NCBI GenBank assembly: GCA_963556495.2
Contig: OY747709.1
Coordinates: 16,973,900-17,037,899 of the forward strand
DNA from: Valencia hispanica
Taxonomy: Eukaryota > Chordata > Actinopteri > Cyprinodontiformes > Valenciidae
Length of the DNA: 64,000 nt
Direction: 5' to 3'
Shown in pieces: positions 48,501 through 60,984 of the stretch. Below the pieces are notes generated by a model. That model was not told the origin of the DNA. It saw only the letters and a list, made by a program, of their open reading frames with translations, and ran no database searches. The position numbers were made by a program, and so were the translations under genes. Position 1 is the stretch's first letter. The number at the start of each line of letters is the position of its first letter.

Positions 48501-49360
48501 TCACTACACTCAGTTGATCTCCATATGAGACTACTAGCACCAACTGGCTGGACCGCTATTGAAATAGGTCAGTCACTTTAAAGAGGGTGGATATTTATAC
48601 AATTACTAATTTTATGTTTCATATTTTATTGTCATTATTTTGTAAAAATCACAAATCAGCCCAGAAGTGGGCTGAGTGGGCCGCGACTGCAGGAGCTGTG
48701 GACTAAGACCACCGCTAACTTTGTGCATCCATTCTAGCAACTTGTTGAGGACATGGAAGACATAGAGGGATGGGTTTACACTCTATGTGTAACTGACTAT
48801 GTTGTCCGATGATGAAAAAAAAATGGTGAATCTTCTCAGTTATCTTGTTGGAGAAAGTGGCAGGGAGCTGCTAGACATGCTAATGGGGGGCACAGCTAAA
48901 GAAGAATAGAAATTAGAGGACATTACTGTAAAGTTTGATCAGAACTGTAACCCTACAGTGAATGAAACAGTTCAAACGCTTGAGGACTAAACTTACATGT
49001 GCAGTATATGGGTGTAGTGTAAAAGTGTAAAAAATATGGCAATGCTAACCATTTTGGAGCAAAGTGTAGAGCACGTCCTCAACAAGAGAAGAAGAAATCT
49101 GTGCACAATGTGATAGCATGTGAAAGTGCAGACTGTAAATGTTACTGCAGTGGACATTGATAGACAGTGAAAGACAGCTTTTTGCAGGCATGCTAATGGA
49201 CAAAGATGTTGTAAAATCCCAAATAGGCTGGGGTGCTAGTTGCAACATCATGCCAATCCACTTACTCCAACAAGGAACAAAGCTTGAGAAAACAAAAACA
49301 GAAATACTGATGTACAATAAAAGCAAACTGAGACATGAACACACAATGTCACTTAACGGA

Positions 49361-50440
49361 TGAGCAGCACCACACCTTCGGGTCTGTGGCAGGCAGTCAG
49401 ATGTTGCACGTGAACTTGGTGGGTCTCAAAGTGTCATCAGCAGACTTGCATCAAGACACAGAACTACTGGAAGAGTTCGTGACAGACACAGGAGTGGAGC
49501 CCCACGGGTGACAGACCACAACGATGACCAGTACCTAAGGACCTATGCACTCAGACATCGTCATGGAACTGCCACACAGCTGCAGGCCCGTTTACAAGAT
49601 GTGAGGGGTACTAGGGTTTCCAGACAAACCATTCGCAACTGACTCCACCGCTTTGGCTTGAATGCCAGACGACCATTGCAGGTGACTCCACTGACACCAA
49701 GACACCACCGTGAACGTTGCAGTGGGCACAAGACCATGTGACCTGGACAATGCAGCAGTGGTCTACCGTCCTGTTCACTGATGAGTGTTGGGTCACCATG
49801 TACAGAAATGATGGTTGTCAGAGTTGCTTAAGAAGGCGAGGTGAGCAATACGCCGAGGTCAACATGGTCCCCAGGGTTAGCTTTGGTGGAGGAGATGTAA
49901 CAGTCTGGGCAGGCATCACCAGTCAGCGCAAAACTGATTTGGTTATTGTAGATGGCTCAGTCACTGCACGTTCTTATCTCAGAGACATCATAGAACCCAT
50001 CATCATCCCCCAATTCCGCCAGCACACCCCCAACTTTCTGTTAATGGATGATAATGCTCCACCACATCGTACCAGAATTGTCACAGCTCCACTTCAGGAA
50101 GTCGGAGTGCCTCATATGGTATGACCAACAATGTCCCCTGACCTGAACCCCATAGATCACGTTTGGGACCAGCTGAAGCAGAGACTGGATGATCGTACCC
50201 CACCCCCATGTGACCTGACAGAACTGCATGTAGCACTTGTGGAAGAGTGGAATGCATCGCCTCAGGACAACATCACGAGGCTAGTGAGGAGCATGAGACG
50301 TCGCTGTCAAGCTGTCATTGCGGCAAAATGGTGGAAACACCCGCTACTGACATTGTCAGTTTGTGTTATTTGGGGCTACCCTTGTTATTGTCTACATTTT
50401 TGGGGTAATAAATATTACACTAATGAAAATAGTGTTTCTT
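49361..50440 (+). mobile_element. Tc1/mariner-like transposon, inactivated
   Basis: The left block has RLASRHRTTGRVRDRHRSGA, the DNA-binding region. Then LFTDE (first Asp, near 49775), [10 protein letters not shown] (second Asp, near 50045) and SPDLNPIDHVWDQL (third position, near 50140), which has Asp where most Tc1-like enzymes have Glu (NPIE). Three lesions disable it: a stop near 49640, a one-base frameshift near 49718 and a stop at 50122-50124. Terminal repeats were not found. It sits inside the gypsy remnant. Confidence 0.85.
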
Positions 50441-50824
50441 CTCATTCATTATTAGTAATATCAAAGGATACTTTTACTTATTTCATTAAAATTCAGACCC
50501 AATAGGAATAACACTCATGTAAATAACATTATCCCTAATGTGAATGTGGACAAGTTCAAGCTGAGACTAAGAGAGACCACATACATAGGACATCTTCTGA
50601 CATTAAATGGACTGTAAATAGACCTGGAGAAAGTGCTTGCTGTGAAATAGATGCTAAAACCTACTGATGTGAAAACAGTACAGAGGTATGGTGAATTATC
50701 TGGCTAAGTTCTGCCCACATCTCTCTGACCACTGCAAGATTCTGAGGCAACTAACACACAAAGACACTGAGTGGAACTGGACAGTGCAACATAATGAAGC
50801 ATTCCTGAAACTGAAAAGAACCAC

Positions 50825-51010
50825 TGAGTATTAAAAAAAGAGATCACATTTCTCCTGTTTTACCTTCCTTTCTTATGTTTTCTATTAAATCCAGAATAGA
50901 ATTTAAGATCCTCATTCTAACACATAAAGCCCTTAATGTTCAAGCTCCATCATACATCAAAGATCGGATTGTTCCACATGTTCCTAACAGAGCACTTAGC
51001 TCTCACACAT
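50825..51010 (+). mobile_element. L2-like LINE fragment nested in gypsy remnant
   Basis: The frame has KSRIEFKILILTHKALNVQA and SYIKDRIVPHVPNRALS, the C-terminal blocks of L2-type LINE RT proteins. About 185 bp. Confidence 0.65.
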
Positions 51011-51560
51011 TAAGTTTATTATTGACAAACAAAAAATAACATTCATAGACATTCGAGCCTAGTAATTAACTCTGTAACAGCCAAAGACTTTACAGGTATG
51101 TCTTATTTTCCAAATGAAGGACAACCCACGGGGGCAATTTTGTCACGCCACACGCAATGTTGCGCTCTTTATTTGGAATATTGATAAATCAGGCCCATGG
51201 ACTTTCTAAAACCAGGTGACTGTGTGAGAGGGCAACCATTCGAACAGCACATTGTCTGGAGACCTAAAAACGTGCTCAAATCTGTCATATGAAGACCAGT
51301 TGGACTCAGGGAAGGTTCTGAGGAGAAATCAGAGGCACCTCAGCCATACACATGGGCATTCGAACAAGGAGACAATTGTCAGAGAAACTGTCAGACCCAG
51401 TCAGTAAGAAGCTGTTCAACCTCACTCCATCAATGAGGGACACAGGGTAACAGTTGCTGTTGAGAACTGCACCCCAGTTATCACCACCAGATCAGGCTGC
51501 ATAGTAGTCAAATCACAGCGGTGTGAGGACTATGTGAAGTGAATAAAAGAGAGAGAGAGA

Positions 51561-52139
51561 CAATATGTGTACAAAATGTTTTCAATGTTATAGTGTGTAT
51601 CCAGGACATTACATTTAGGACAAGTTCTGGAATTAAATAGTGAGTTTTGTTTAGGTACACGAAAATGTTCTGAAGAATAACACTTTTGTTATTGGGATTT
51701 ACATAGAAAGAATTATACGCTTTTCAAGTTGGAAAGAAAAAACTTCAAAGAAGAAAAGATGTAACAACAGGAACTGTGTTTGTGTTCAGTAAAGACCAGA
51801 ATATAACAAAACGGAGGAAACACTTTTTGTCCACTGTATCTGAGATCCAGTCAAATTGGGCAGTCATGTACATTACTTAAAACATTATGATTTTATTCAA
51901 ACTTTAAAACCAGCTATGCTTTAAAACACAAGTTCACTCTCTGACCTCGTTGAAGGCTTTTCTCTCAAAAATCCATTAAAGAAAGCCTTCAAATAAGCTT
52001 TTGATTGTAATCAGCCAAAGCCATTACAGAAGAAATGGCCTGCGATGTTGTTTTAATCTTTTGGTCCATTTGTATTCAGCGAAGTTTGCGGGGTTTCTTG
52101 AAAACGTATCAAGACTAAAAGCTTCGGTGACTCACCAAC
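51561..52139. other. fam131c intron, right part
   Basis: Intron sequence between the gypsy remnant and the middle exon. No recognised feature. Confidence 0.4.
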
Positions 52140-52229
52140 CTTGTGAGCTGGTGGACGGCTGCTCTAAGTTATCGCTCATGGACCACATGTTCATCGCCGC
52201 CTCGGCCAGGGCGAACTGTTCTGCTACAC
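52140..52229 (-). CDS. fam131c: fam131c middle exon
   Basis: On the minus strand, acceptor TTCCCAG and donor GTTGGTGA bound 90 nt. It encodes VAEQFALAEAAMNMWSMSDN and the start of a Pro/Ser stretch. VAEQFA followed by an alpha-helical ALAEA segment matches human FAM131C (VAEQFAITEA). The phase (1 to 1) fits both neighbours. Confidence 0.92.
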
Positions 52230-52485
52230 CTGGGAAACAAAACATAAACATGTTTTCTTATGAGTCAACCCCTTGTCGTTTCTGAAGAGGTCTAACAGGC
52301 GTCACAAATTAGAAAGAAATCCAATAAATCAAATAAGAGCAGTACATTTAAGTCACTGTCCTCGGAAGCCCTTAAGGTTATTGATTTCTGTAGACCAGGC
52401 TAATCAAACAGAAACTATGTCGGACAGATCAGAGCATCTCCCCATCACTGCTTGACCACCGTTTGTTTCACTTAAATCAAACTCA

Positions 52486-52878
<393 letters not shown>

Positions 52879-52929
52879 CTATTGCTGCAGTCAGATTAAG
52901 CTATTCAAAAGAAACAGACTGAAATATAA

Positions 52930-53250
52930 TTCAATTCAAATTCAAATTCAAAATTACTTTATTAATCCCAAAGGGAAATTAAATGTTGTTGTAACTCATT
53001 ATGCAAGTTCCTTCAAAGATTTGTTGTAGATGCTGATGGCTGTGGGTAGGGATGATCTCTTGTAGCGCTCTGCAGATCTGAAGAAGCCTCTGACTGAAGA
53101 CGCTCTGTAGTTGTATGACAGTCTGATGTAGAGGATACTCTGGATCTATGGGGTCTTCTTTTCAACTCATCAGGGTTTTGTGGCTGTAGTTGAGGTATTA
53201 TTTGAGCTTTTGTGATGTTAATCAGCTGCCGCCAGTCTAACAACAGCATC
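52930..53250 (-). mobile_element. Rex1-like LINE 3' tail
   Basis: AATTCAAATTCAAATTC, then TACTTTATTAATCCCAAAGG, and CTGAAGAAGCCTCTGACTGA match the 3' ends at 10951 and 25675. About 320 bp remain. Confidence 0.75.
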
Positions 53251-53269
53251 CATGAGGCTTTTATTTCAC

Positions 53270-53480
53270 ATTGCTATGTGATATATGGTATATTTATATT
53301 TGTTTATGTACAGTTCCTCTTGTAAACTCATTTTTGTTCATTCTACTTATTCCATCTTCCACCAGTGTTATACTGGTGTCTGTCTTTTACCACTGCACCT
53401 TATTCCTTTTCTTGTTTGTGTATGCTGCCATTGGCTGTGAATTTCCCCCCGCTGAGATCAATAAAGTAAGTAAGTAAGAT
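53270..53480 (+). repeat. Possible LINE/SINE 3' end with (GTAA)n tail
   Basis: GAGATCAATAAAGTAAGTAAGTAAG near 53455-53478 is a retroelement-type end with a short repeat tail. The upstream text could not be assigned. Confidence 0.5.
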
Positions 53481-53586
53481 CCCTTATAAAGATTGACAAC
53501 TTAATGAAAAACATGATGTCATAGCATAACCGACATGATAAATATTAATTTAAGACTGACAAAAACAAATACGGCGATCCTTTCTT

Positions 53587-56500
53587 TCTTTCTTTTTTCT
53601 TTTTTTTTCCCGTGTCCTGTTTGGCAGTGTGGAGCTCAGAATTGGTGTCTGAGTACCAAGTAGAAGCCCAACAGATTTACTTTCACAAGCGGAGCAGTAC
53701 AGCTTTTGCTATAGTCCTCCACTTGATATATGTGTGAAAAATCTTTATTATGAATTGTTGGGGTTTTTCTTTCCTAATGTTATGGACACGGAGACGGAAA
53801 ATTAAGGAGAAGAAAGAAGGAAGATGAAGAAAAGAGGTAGGAAACAAAAAGTCAAGAGAGAGGGTGAGTTGAAAATGCAAGAGTGGAAGGGTAACAAATA
53901 AAACACAGGAAGACATTGAAGTCTGCCTCCATACCCACAGGACGGCAGAGAGAGGGGGAAAAACAAAACTAAACAAGAAAAAGGAACATCGACAAAACAA
54001 ACCAAACATTGTGAACTAAGAATTACACTACCACATCACACAAAAATAGATATAAAAATACAGCAACAATGTCACAGAAAAACTCATGGTACCGATTAAT
54101 CAAGCTCTAGTAATGATAACCTCAGCCCAAGAATATATCCTTAAACACCAGAGACCCCACATCTATGTGTGTGTGTTAGCATGCTGGTGCATATAAGGTT
54201 TCTCCATAAGAGTGTTCGATAATTGGTGTGAGCAGGCATCAATCCGTCTCCCAGGAATCGATGCAGACATGAAGGAGATCGGAGCAAAGACGTCCAAAGG
54301 ACCCCCAGAGCCCCAGGCGGACCCGGCTGGGCCGACTGCATCCCCCAAGACTGGAGCAAAGGAGAACCCCAGGGGAACGTCCAGCGGCTACTATGCAGGG
54401 ACCCGGGGGGCAGCAGTGACGAGCCCACGGGCCCCGCCAGCAACCGGCCAAGCCAGGGCGGGCCGGTCAATGGACCGGGAGAGCCGGGGCCCAGGGGCAC
54501 CCCACCCCCCAGCAGGGACCCGACAAGGGACCGGCCGCCACGCGCCGCCACGTGCCGCCACGTGCCGCCACCACCCTAGGCTAATCCCCACCGCCAACAT
54601 CCCAGCGCCCCACCCCTGCCCTACGTCGGGGCGCCCCACCGATAGCCGCAGGGGACCGACAGCATCCCCAGGCCGTGCTCAGCCAGCATCTGGACACCAA
54701 GTTGTACCAGCTCCCGGGTTCTGATCCCGCGCAACGCAGAGCGCCGAGACCAGGCATCCAACGATGGCTAGGGCTGGTCCAATGAACCGACCACGCAAGA
54801 TGCGCACAGAACAGGTGATCAAACGAGCAGAGACGCCGGATCCGCATCCCACCGAGCCACCGAACAGGCACCACCCAACAATCCCAAACCTGGCACCCCT
54901 AAAAGAGGTGCCCCAACCAACCAAAGGAAGATATCGGCCCAGCGCATCGGTCGACCGACACACCGCCCCCCCCCAGGCCCGGCCAGGCACGCACCAGCCC
55001 CGAACCGGATTGACCACCGATGCTCCGGCAGGCAGGGCCCCCGTCACCGGCGGGGAGTGACGGAGGGGAAATAGGCCCCCCATTAAGTGTAAGGCCTAAG
55101 GTGCGCCAGGTGAGGGGGCAGACCAAGATCCAACCTGACAGGTAGACAAAGACATACAGCCACAGTCATACGTTTCCTCCCTCTTAAACCCATACATTCT
55201 CACTGACTCACCAAGACACCCAAAAAAATTACGCTGTACCCTCACTCACACACCCCATACACACTTTATGCTCCCAGGTCCAGGTACCGATGCCCCAGTA
55301 GAGCCACCAGCCCCCGGACCCAGGAGATGGACCGCCTACCTTCTAGGACGGAGACAAGCAGACCGCCAAGGGCCCAACAGTGGCAAAGCCGCCCGACAGC
55401 CCAGGACCCCGACCAGACCGCCTGTTCCTCCTCAGGACCCCAACCCCTGATAGCCCGTAACGAACAGGGGTGTGAAAAGAACCCTAGCCTCCATCCTCCC
55501 ACTCAAGTATGGTGTTAATGCGTGTTGTTATAATGTGCATTTAAAACAGAGGGGTGGGATGTGGGGAAGGCAGCCACACATCCCCCAACCTCCACCCCGA
55601 GCCCTCAGTGTCTATTTGTGGTTTAACAGTGGGCACCGGCACCAGAGGTGAAGCTGATTGAACCGCTCCCCCTCCAGATGCCAAAAAGTGTGCCCACCCC
55701 AAAGTCCCTACATATGTGTCTCGTGAGAATGTTATAAGTGGGAGTGTCTAAGTTGTATATTAAAATTGGGACCCAGGACGCCACGGGATAGCGAGGAGGG
55801 AAGCCCCTCCTCGCACCCCAGTGATGTGCCCATGCCCCAACACCCTATATGAGTGGTAAAGTGATGGAGCGGGTGGACAGAGGTGTCCAGGGATGGGGAG
55901 GGAAGTACTGGGAGACAAAATGTCTTCCCAGGGAGCCAGCTCCCCCACTGACCCCAATAGGCACCGCTGTGCACCGGGATCCACCAGGGGAGGGAGGCCA
56001 TGGCACGTTCGACCCGGGGCCCATGGCCACAGCACCATAAAGCCCCACGGACCCCAAGGCAGTCCCCCCAGTCCCATCCCAGAAGGGGAACTAAACCCAC
56101 CCTGACATTCGCTCTACTCTCAAAACACAAAAGACACTAGACACCCAGGCTGACTTTGTGTCCATGGTGACATCATTTAAATTTCCTGACAGGCAAATTG
56201 AGGGAGATGGTGGGATGTTACATTTCAGACACTTTGATAAGTCTTCACATATCTGGCACCAAAATTTCTTAACAGGTGGACAGAACCAAAGCACATGAAC
56301 ATAAGTATCTGGTATATTGCTTGTGCATTGTAAGCAGGTATTAGACGATGTAAAATCCATCCTAAACATTCGTTGACCTGTGTAGTGTGCTCTATGAAGG
56401 ATTCTGTATTGTATTAATTGCAAATGAGGATTTTTTGTTATTTTAAAAGGTTCTTCAACATATCTGAGACCAGACGTTTTGGTCAAAGCTGGCTGATAAA

Positions 56501-57768
56501 TCCACCTCCCATTTTGAAATAGGGATGGCTATTGATTCATCTAATGTAGATAAAGTTTTGTATATTTTAGACAGCAATTTGGGGGGGTTGAGATTAAGAA
56601 AATCTAAAACTCTTGCTGGAATTTGTAATTCAGCTGTATTGAGCCTAAATTCACCTTTAATAATAGATTTAATTTGTTGATATTCTAAGAATTTGTTTTT
56701 ATCAATTCCATATTGTGTAATTAATGTATTAAATGGGATAAAGTCTGTTGCTTCAAATATATGTTCCAGGTATTCAATTCCATTGCACCTCCAGACCGGA
56801 AAACTTATCATAAATTTTTTTTGCAAGATGTCGGGGTTATTCCAGATGGGTGTACGTCTGCATGGGATTATTGTGGACTCTGTCATTTTTAGAAACTCCC
56901 ACCATGCTGTCAGAGAGGAGCTGATATTTATGCTTTTAAAGCATTCATATTGTTTTATATTTGAGCTAATAAATGGTAGGTCTGAAAGTTTTATCTTATT
57001 ACATAGTGTCTGTTCTACGTCTATCCAGGACTCGTCTAGGTAGCTATGTTTTAACCATCTTGAAATGTATTGGAGCCTGTTGGCTAAGAAATAATGATGG
57101 AAGTTTGGTAGCACTAGACCTCCTTTTTCTTTGGTCTTCTGCAGTGTTTTTAAGCTGATACGTGGGGGTTTATCTTTCCAAAGAAATTTAGAGATAGAGG
57201 AGTCCAGAGATCTAAACCAGTCTAGTGATGGTTTACTTGGGATCATTGAGAATAAGTAGTTGATTCTGGGCAAAACCATCATTTTTATTGAAGCAACCCT
57301 TCCCATAAGTGATATGGGTAGGGTTTTCCATCTAGCAAGATCATCTTCCACTTTTTTTAAAAGTGGGATGTAGTTTAGCTTTATTAAATCTGCCAGTCTT
57401 GGTGAGACATTGATACCTAAATAGGTAATATTCCCTGACTGCAGTTGTGTATTAGTTGGATTCTGGACAGAACAATTGATTGGAAGAACTGTAGATTTTA
57501 ACCAATTTATAGAATAATCTGAAACATTTGAGTAAGAGTTTAACAACCCGATTACCTGAGAGAAAGAGGTTTGTGAATGCTTGAGAAAAAGTAATACATC
57601 ATCTGCATATAGACTGATTTTATGTTCTATGTTATTGCATTTTATGCCTTTAATATTGTGAGTTTGCCTGATTGCTGCAGCTAGGGGTTCAATAAAAATA
57701 GCGAACAGGGAGGGAGAGAGAGGACATCCCTGCCTGGTAGCTCTCTGAAGATAAAACCTAGATAAAAT
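53587..57768 (-). mobile_element. L1-like LINE, 5'-truncated, with target-site duplication
   Basis: The sequence GGCGATCCTTTCTT at 53573-53586 recurs at 57769-57782 and brackets the element. On the minus strand the RT is open from 57768 to about 56455 with [18 protein letters not shown] and the catalytic YADD at 57609-57598, then [21 protein letters not shown] second frame (56486-56091) carries the cysteine motif CLQCTSNIPDTYVHVLWFC; a single-base frameshift lies near 56460-56490. The 3' region of about 2.3 kb is very GC-rich (54200-56090), then the A-rich 3' end lies at 53587-53610. Endonuclease and ORF1 are missing. The low damage suggests it is young. Confidence 0.93.
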
Positions 57769-57782
57769 GGCGATCCTTTCTT

Positions 57783-58388
57783 AAATCAAAACTTCTGCAT
57801 GCAGCACATTTTTTTAAAGTAAGAATCTATCATCAATAAATTGTTGTTTTGAAGGTCTGGAGCCAATCATAGTGAAATGTAACACGGTTAAATACATGTC
57901 ACTATTATTTTGAGAATGGTATCATGCAATATTGTAGCGAAGTCTCCTGAAAAAGAAAAGGATATGTTATTTTTTTATATCTCCATGCGTTATGATGCAA
58001 TTTTTTCTGCTGTCATATGTCATTTGTAGATGTAGGTGGGTGTGATTGCATGATTCATCTAGCAGAGAAATCATGTTGTTCTTTGAGAGTTCCTGAGTTT
58101 GAGCACAACTCATTCACAGATTTCAGTGTTTACGCTTGTCGATCTTGACTAAAGCAGGTCCACGGGCTTCTAATAAGTCTCAAAACACATAAAAAACGTT
58201 CCATTTTAGATCAAATATATACATGTTTGTCTAGACATTTATGATCCATTTAGAAGTATTTTTTAACAAACTGAGCTTAGAACTAACCTGTATGAAAACA
58301 TTATATCCCAGATTTTTCCTGTTAATGTTTATCCCCTGCATAACAGGAGGGAATATTTATAGGTGCCAATCGCTTCCATTATGATAGG
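57783..58388. other. Non-coding, no recognised feature
   Basis: AT-rich sequence between the L1-like element and the repeat unit at 58389. Nothing recognised. Confidence 0.4.
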
Positions 58389-58512
58389 CTACTGTGCGGC
58401 ATCCAAAAAGCCAAATCCTGAATTGACCTGTGGCTCAGTCGCACTAAGCCCCGCCCTCCTTAATAATTGTTGCTAACTCGGACAAGCAGTCACAGCTGAC
58501 TGCATGTTTACA
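58389..58512 (+). repeat. Solo copy of the terminal repeat of the element at 60051
   Basis: CTACTGTGCGGCATCCAAAA through GACCTGTGGCTCAGTCGCAC to CTGCATGTTTACA is nearly identical to 60051-60174 over about 124 bp. The inner part and second end of the element are absent. Confidence 0.85.
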
Positions 58513-58635
58513 TTTCTCCCTTTTTCCTCCTTTTAACTGGATAACTCAGCATGTAAATCTTTACCTCATTAGTTCAGATTCATGCTGAATACTTGGGCGG
58601 CCATTCTGTTCTGGGTTAATGCTCAAGTTTGTTAA

Positions 58636-59281
58636 TTTAGTTCCAAACATAAAGAAATTATTATTTGCCAACTGCCTTGATATTGCTTAGAAAATTGATA
58701 TACCTTTCATGAGCTCCATGACTGTATGCAATTGAACAGGAAAGGTTGGAAAAAACATATTTTAGCAATTTTCTTAGCTGTGCTTTTTAAAATATATTTA
58801 TGCCTTGATACATATTGTGAGATCACTTTATGTCTAAAGGTTACATACAATATTTGATTCAGAATCCTGCAGCCCAGATACCCGTTACAGCTAGAAAAGA
58901 AATACCAGATTGTTTTAAAATGCAGACAATTAACTGTCACCAATATTCAGTTGGCATGTATTCTTAAAGGTCAGCTGAAACATTTCTATGAATTGGTGGT
59001 GGGGGGGGTTGTATATATGGTGCACTAGTATTGCAGTCAGAAGCTGTATTGTATGTCTAAAGAGAATTTCATTTAATTTAACTGCCATGAGCCAAGTATT
59101 GTGAAGGTCATGCTTTTTAATAAGCCTTGATCTAATATGAGAGGTAAAGTGTTCAGCAAATATTATCACCAAGTGGACCCTGACACACAGCCCAAAATGT
59201 AAACCACCTCAAACACAGCAATTACATTAACCGAGCCGTTACATGACGATGTATGACTTCAATATATTCCACTAGATGATT
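58636..59281 (+). repeat. Direct repeat, copy 1
   Basis: About 645 bp that recurs at 63378-64000 with few substitutions and two short indels (a run of G and a stretch near 59030). It contains GAGCTCCATGACTGTATGCA and TTAACTGCCATGAGCCAAGT. It has no recognisable coding function. Confidence 0.9.
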
Positions 59282-60050
59282 AGGGGGGAAGATACTGCTG
59301 AATCAAAATTTGACTACAAGGAAAATCAACATTAAAACAGTTAAATTACTAATAAAATAAAAAAAAATGCTAATTAAAAATTACTAATAATACTGCACTT
59401 TATGCTGAATAAACAGAACAAACATGAATGCACTTCTTATCTTTTATAATGAGTAATTAGACATTTGGCGGTGGGGGCATGAACCCGGTTTGGCTGAAGC
59501 TAAATAAGTAACAAATACTTGATAACAACAGCCAAAATATTACACTTATAAGTTTCAATGTGATTTTGGCCGAGGCTGGTAATGGCCTCCATCCAGCTAG
59601 TTCTACCAGCACAAACAGTTGTAATGTAGTAAATATCCTCAATCTACCAAATGAAAGTTTTCCAATAATAACTGAAAAAAATGAGAAAACTATCTTGAAA
59701 TTTCAAGCTTAGTCAGAGCAAGAAATTGTTCAAGACTGTCACAGTCTGAAAGTAAAGAGGTTTTACTGTCTAGTTTATGAGTAAAGCAGTAAATACAGGT
59801 TTGAAGTTGATTAAAGTAAACAGAAATAGTTACGAGAAGGGCAGTTTGTAAAATTAGTTGCATATTACATTATGTGGATATCTTTAGCTCCGTGCTGCGT
59901 TGGTACATGAGCAAACAGGCCAGGATATAAAGGCAGGAGTTTGGTATTTATCAGTCAAAGGTAAAAAAAAAAAGACAAAGGGGGTGAAACTGATGGTACA
60001 CTTGTTAAAGGTTTAGAAAGGAAAGTAAATGAGGAGAAAAAAAATCTCTG
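59282..60050. other. Non-coding, no recognised feature
   Basis: AT-rich; purine-rich near 59960-60040. Nothing recognised. Confidence 0.4.
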
Positions 60051-60913
60051 CTACTGTGCGGCATCCAAAAAGCCAAATCCTGAATTGACCTGTGGCTCAG
60101 TCGCACTAAGCCCCGCCCTCCTTAATAATTGTTGCTAACTCGAACAAGCAGTCACAGCTGACTGCATGTTTACAATAAGTGCCGAGGCAATTCTGCAAGC
60201 TCTTGACAACTTTTGGAGCTAACAACAGTTACTATCTTCTAGTAGCCTTCAGAAAGGTCGGCATTATGCCATTGAGAGCTACGTTAAACATTTCGAATTG
60301 GAACTAAAATTAGAGGCACAGATCTTCAAACCACAAAGCTAGAGGGAGAAGCCTCATCTAGTGTCAATCGTCTTTGACGAGATAAACATAATTGGAGACC
60401 AGCCTTTTTCACGTACAGCAGGGTAATGTGTTAAATTAATTTACCATCAGTTAACATAACAATAGCCTGCTAGGTGGCTAGCTTAAGAAAGCTTATTCGC
60501 GCTAGGCTTTATGTGATTGATTTTAACTTAAATGACCTGATTAGAAAAAACATGGAGATTCTTGTTTATAGTTATCATATTTAGTTGAATAAAGCTGTGT
60601 GGCAGACCACACAGTCAACTAAGACATTTGTCCATGTTTTGTTTCAGTTAAGAAAATGGGATAAAATAAACTCCGTTACTTATCCTCTCTGTGTATCAGT
60701 TTTGCATGTTTAACTATTTTGTGTCTTAAAACACAAAATTAGGGCCACAAAAGGCCCTAATTTTTCACTATGGACCCAGACGGCGTGAATGTCAGAGTCT
60801 GTTTATTAGGAACTGGTAGTTGAATGCTATTGGTTCGTTTGCATTTAGGGGACAGGGCTGAGTGGGACTGAGCCACAGGTCATTTGGTTAAAAAAAAAAT
60901 GCCTGCACTGCTG
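60051..60913. mobile_element. DNA-transposon-like element with terminal inverted repeats (class unknown)
   Basis: The left end (CTACTGTGCGGCAT...GACCTGTGGCTCAGTCGCAC) pairs with the reverse complement of the right end (CAGTGCAGGCAT...GACCTGTGGCTCAGTCCCAC) over about 70 bp with gaps. The core of 20 bases has one mismatch. The inside (about 720 bp) has only broken frames (HYAIESYVKHFELELKLEAQ near 60265) that I cannot assign. Target duplication not clear. Confidence 0.6.
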
Positions 60914-60984
60914 TCAGTTATCATAAATACCCTAAACGCAGGCTAGCTGGGTGATATTGTTGCCCAAACTGTCAGACAGATTAC

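Larger units (their letters stand above)
48700..51560 (+). mobile_element. Ty3/gypsy retrotransposon remnant in fam131c intron
   Basis: Three gypsy segments keep the expected order. (a) 48770-49350: a CCHC-like CGNANHFGAKC knuckle, then a protease region in which the usual DTGA motif has become WGASCNIMP. (b) 50520-50830: VNVDKFKLRLRETTYIGHLL and KPTDVKTVQRYG, the end of the RT. (c) 51200-51540: LKPGDCVRGQPFEQ and TTRSGCIVVKSQRC, the C-terminus of the polyprotein. It is full of stops. The RT core and integrase core are missing. A Tc1-like element and an L2-like LINE piece interrupt it. No LTR pair was found. Confidence 0.75.

Noticed and set aside
54200..56090. A CpG-island promoter
   Set aside because: The segment is C/G-rich but is bracketed by the element's target duplication and sits between its RT and its 3' end.
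54140..56130. Many long ORFs in the GC-rich segment, on both strands
   Set aside because: GC-rich DNA has few stop codons. The segment lies inside the L1-like element's boundaries and shows no conserved domain.
56455..57546. A 363-residue host protein
   Set aside because: It is the RT C-terminal region of the L1-like element, bracketed by target duplications.
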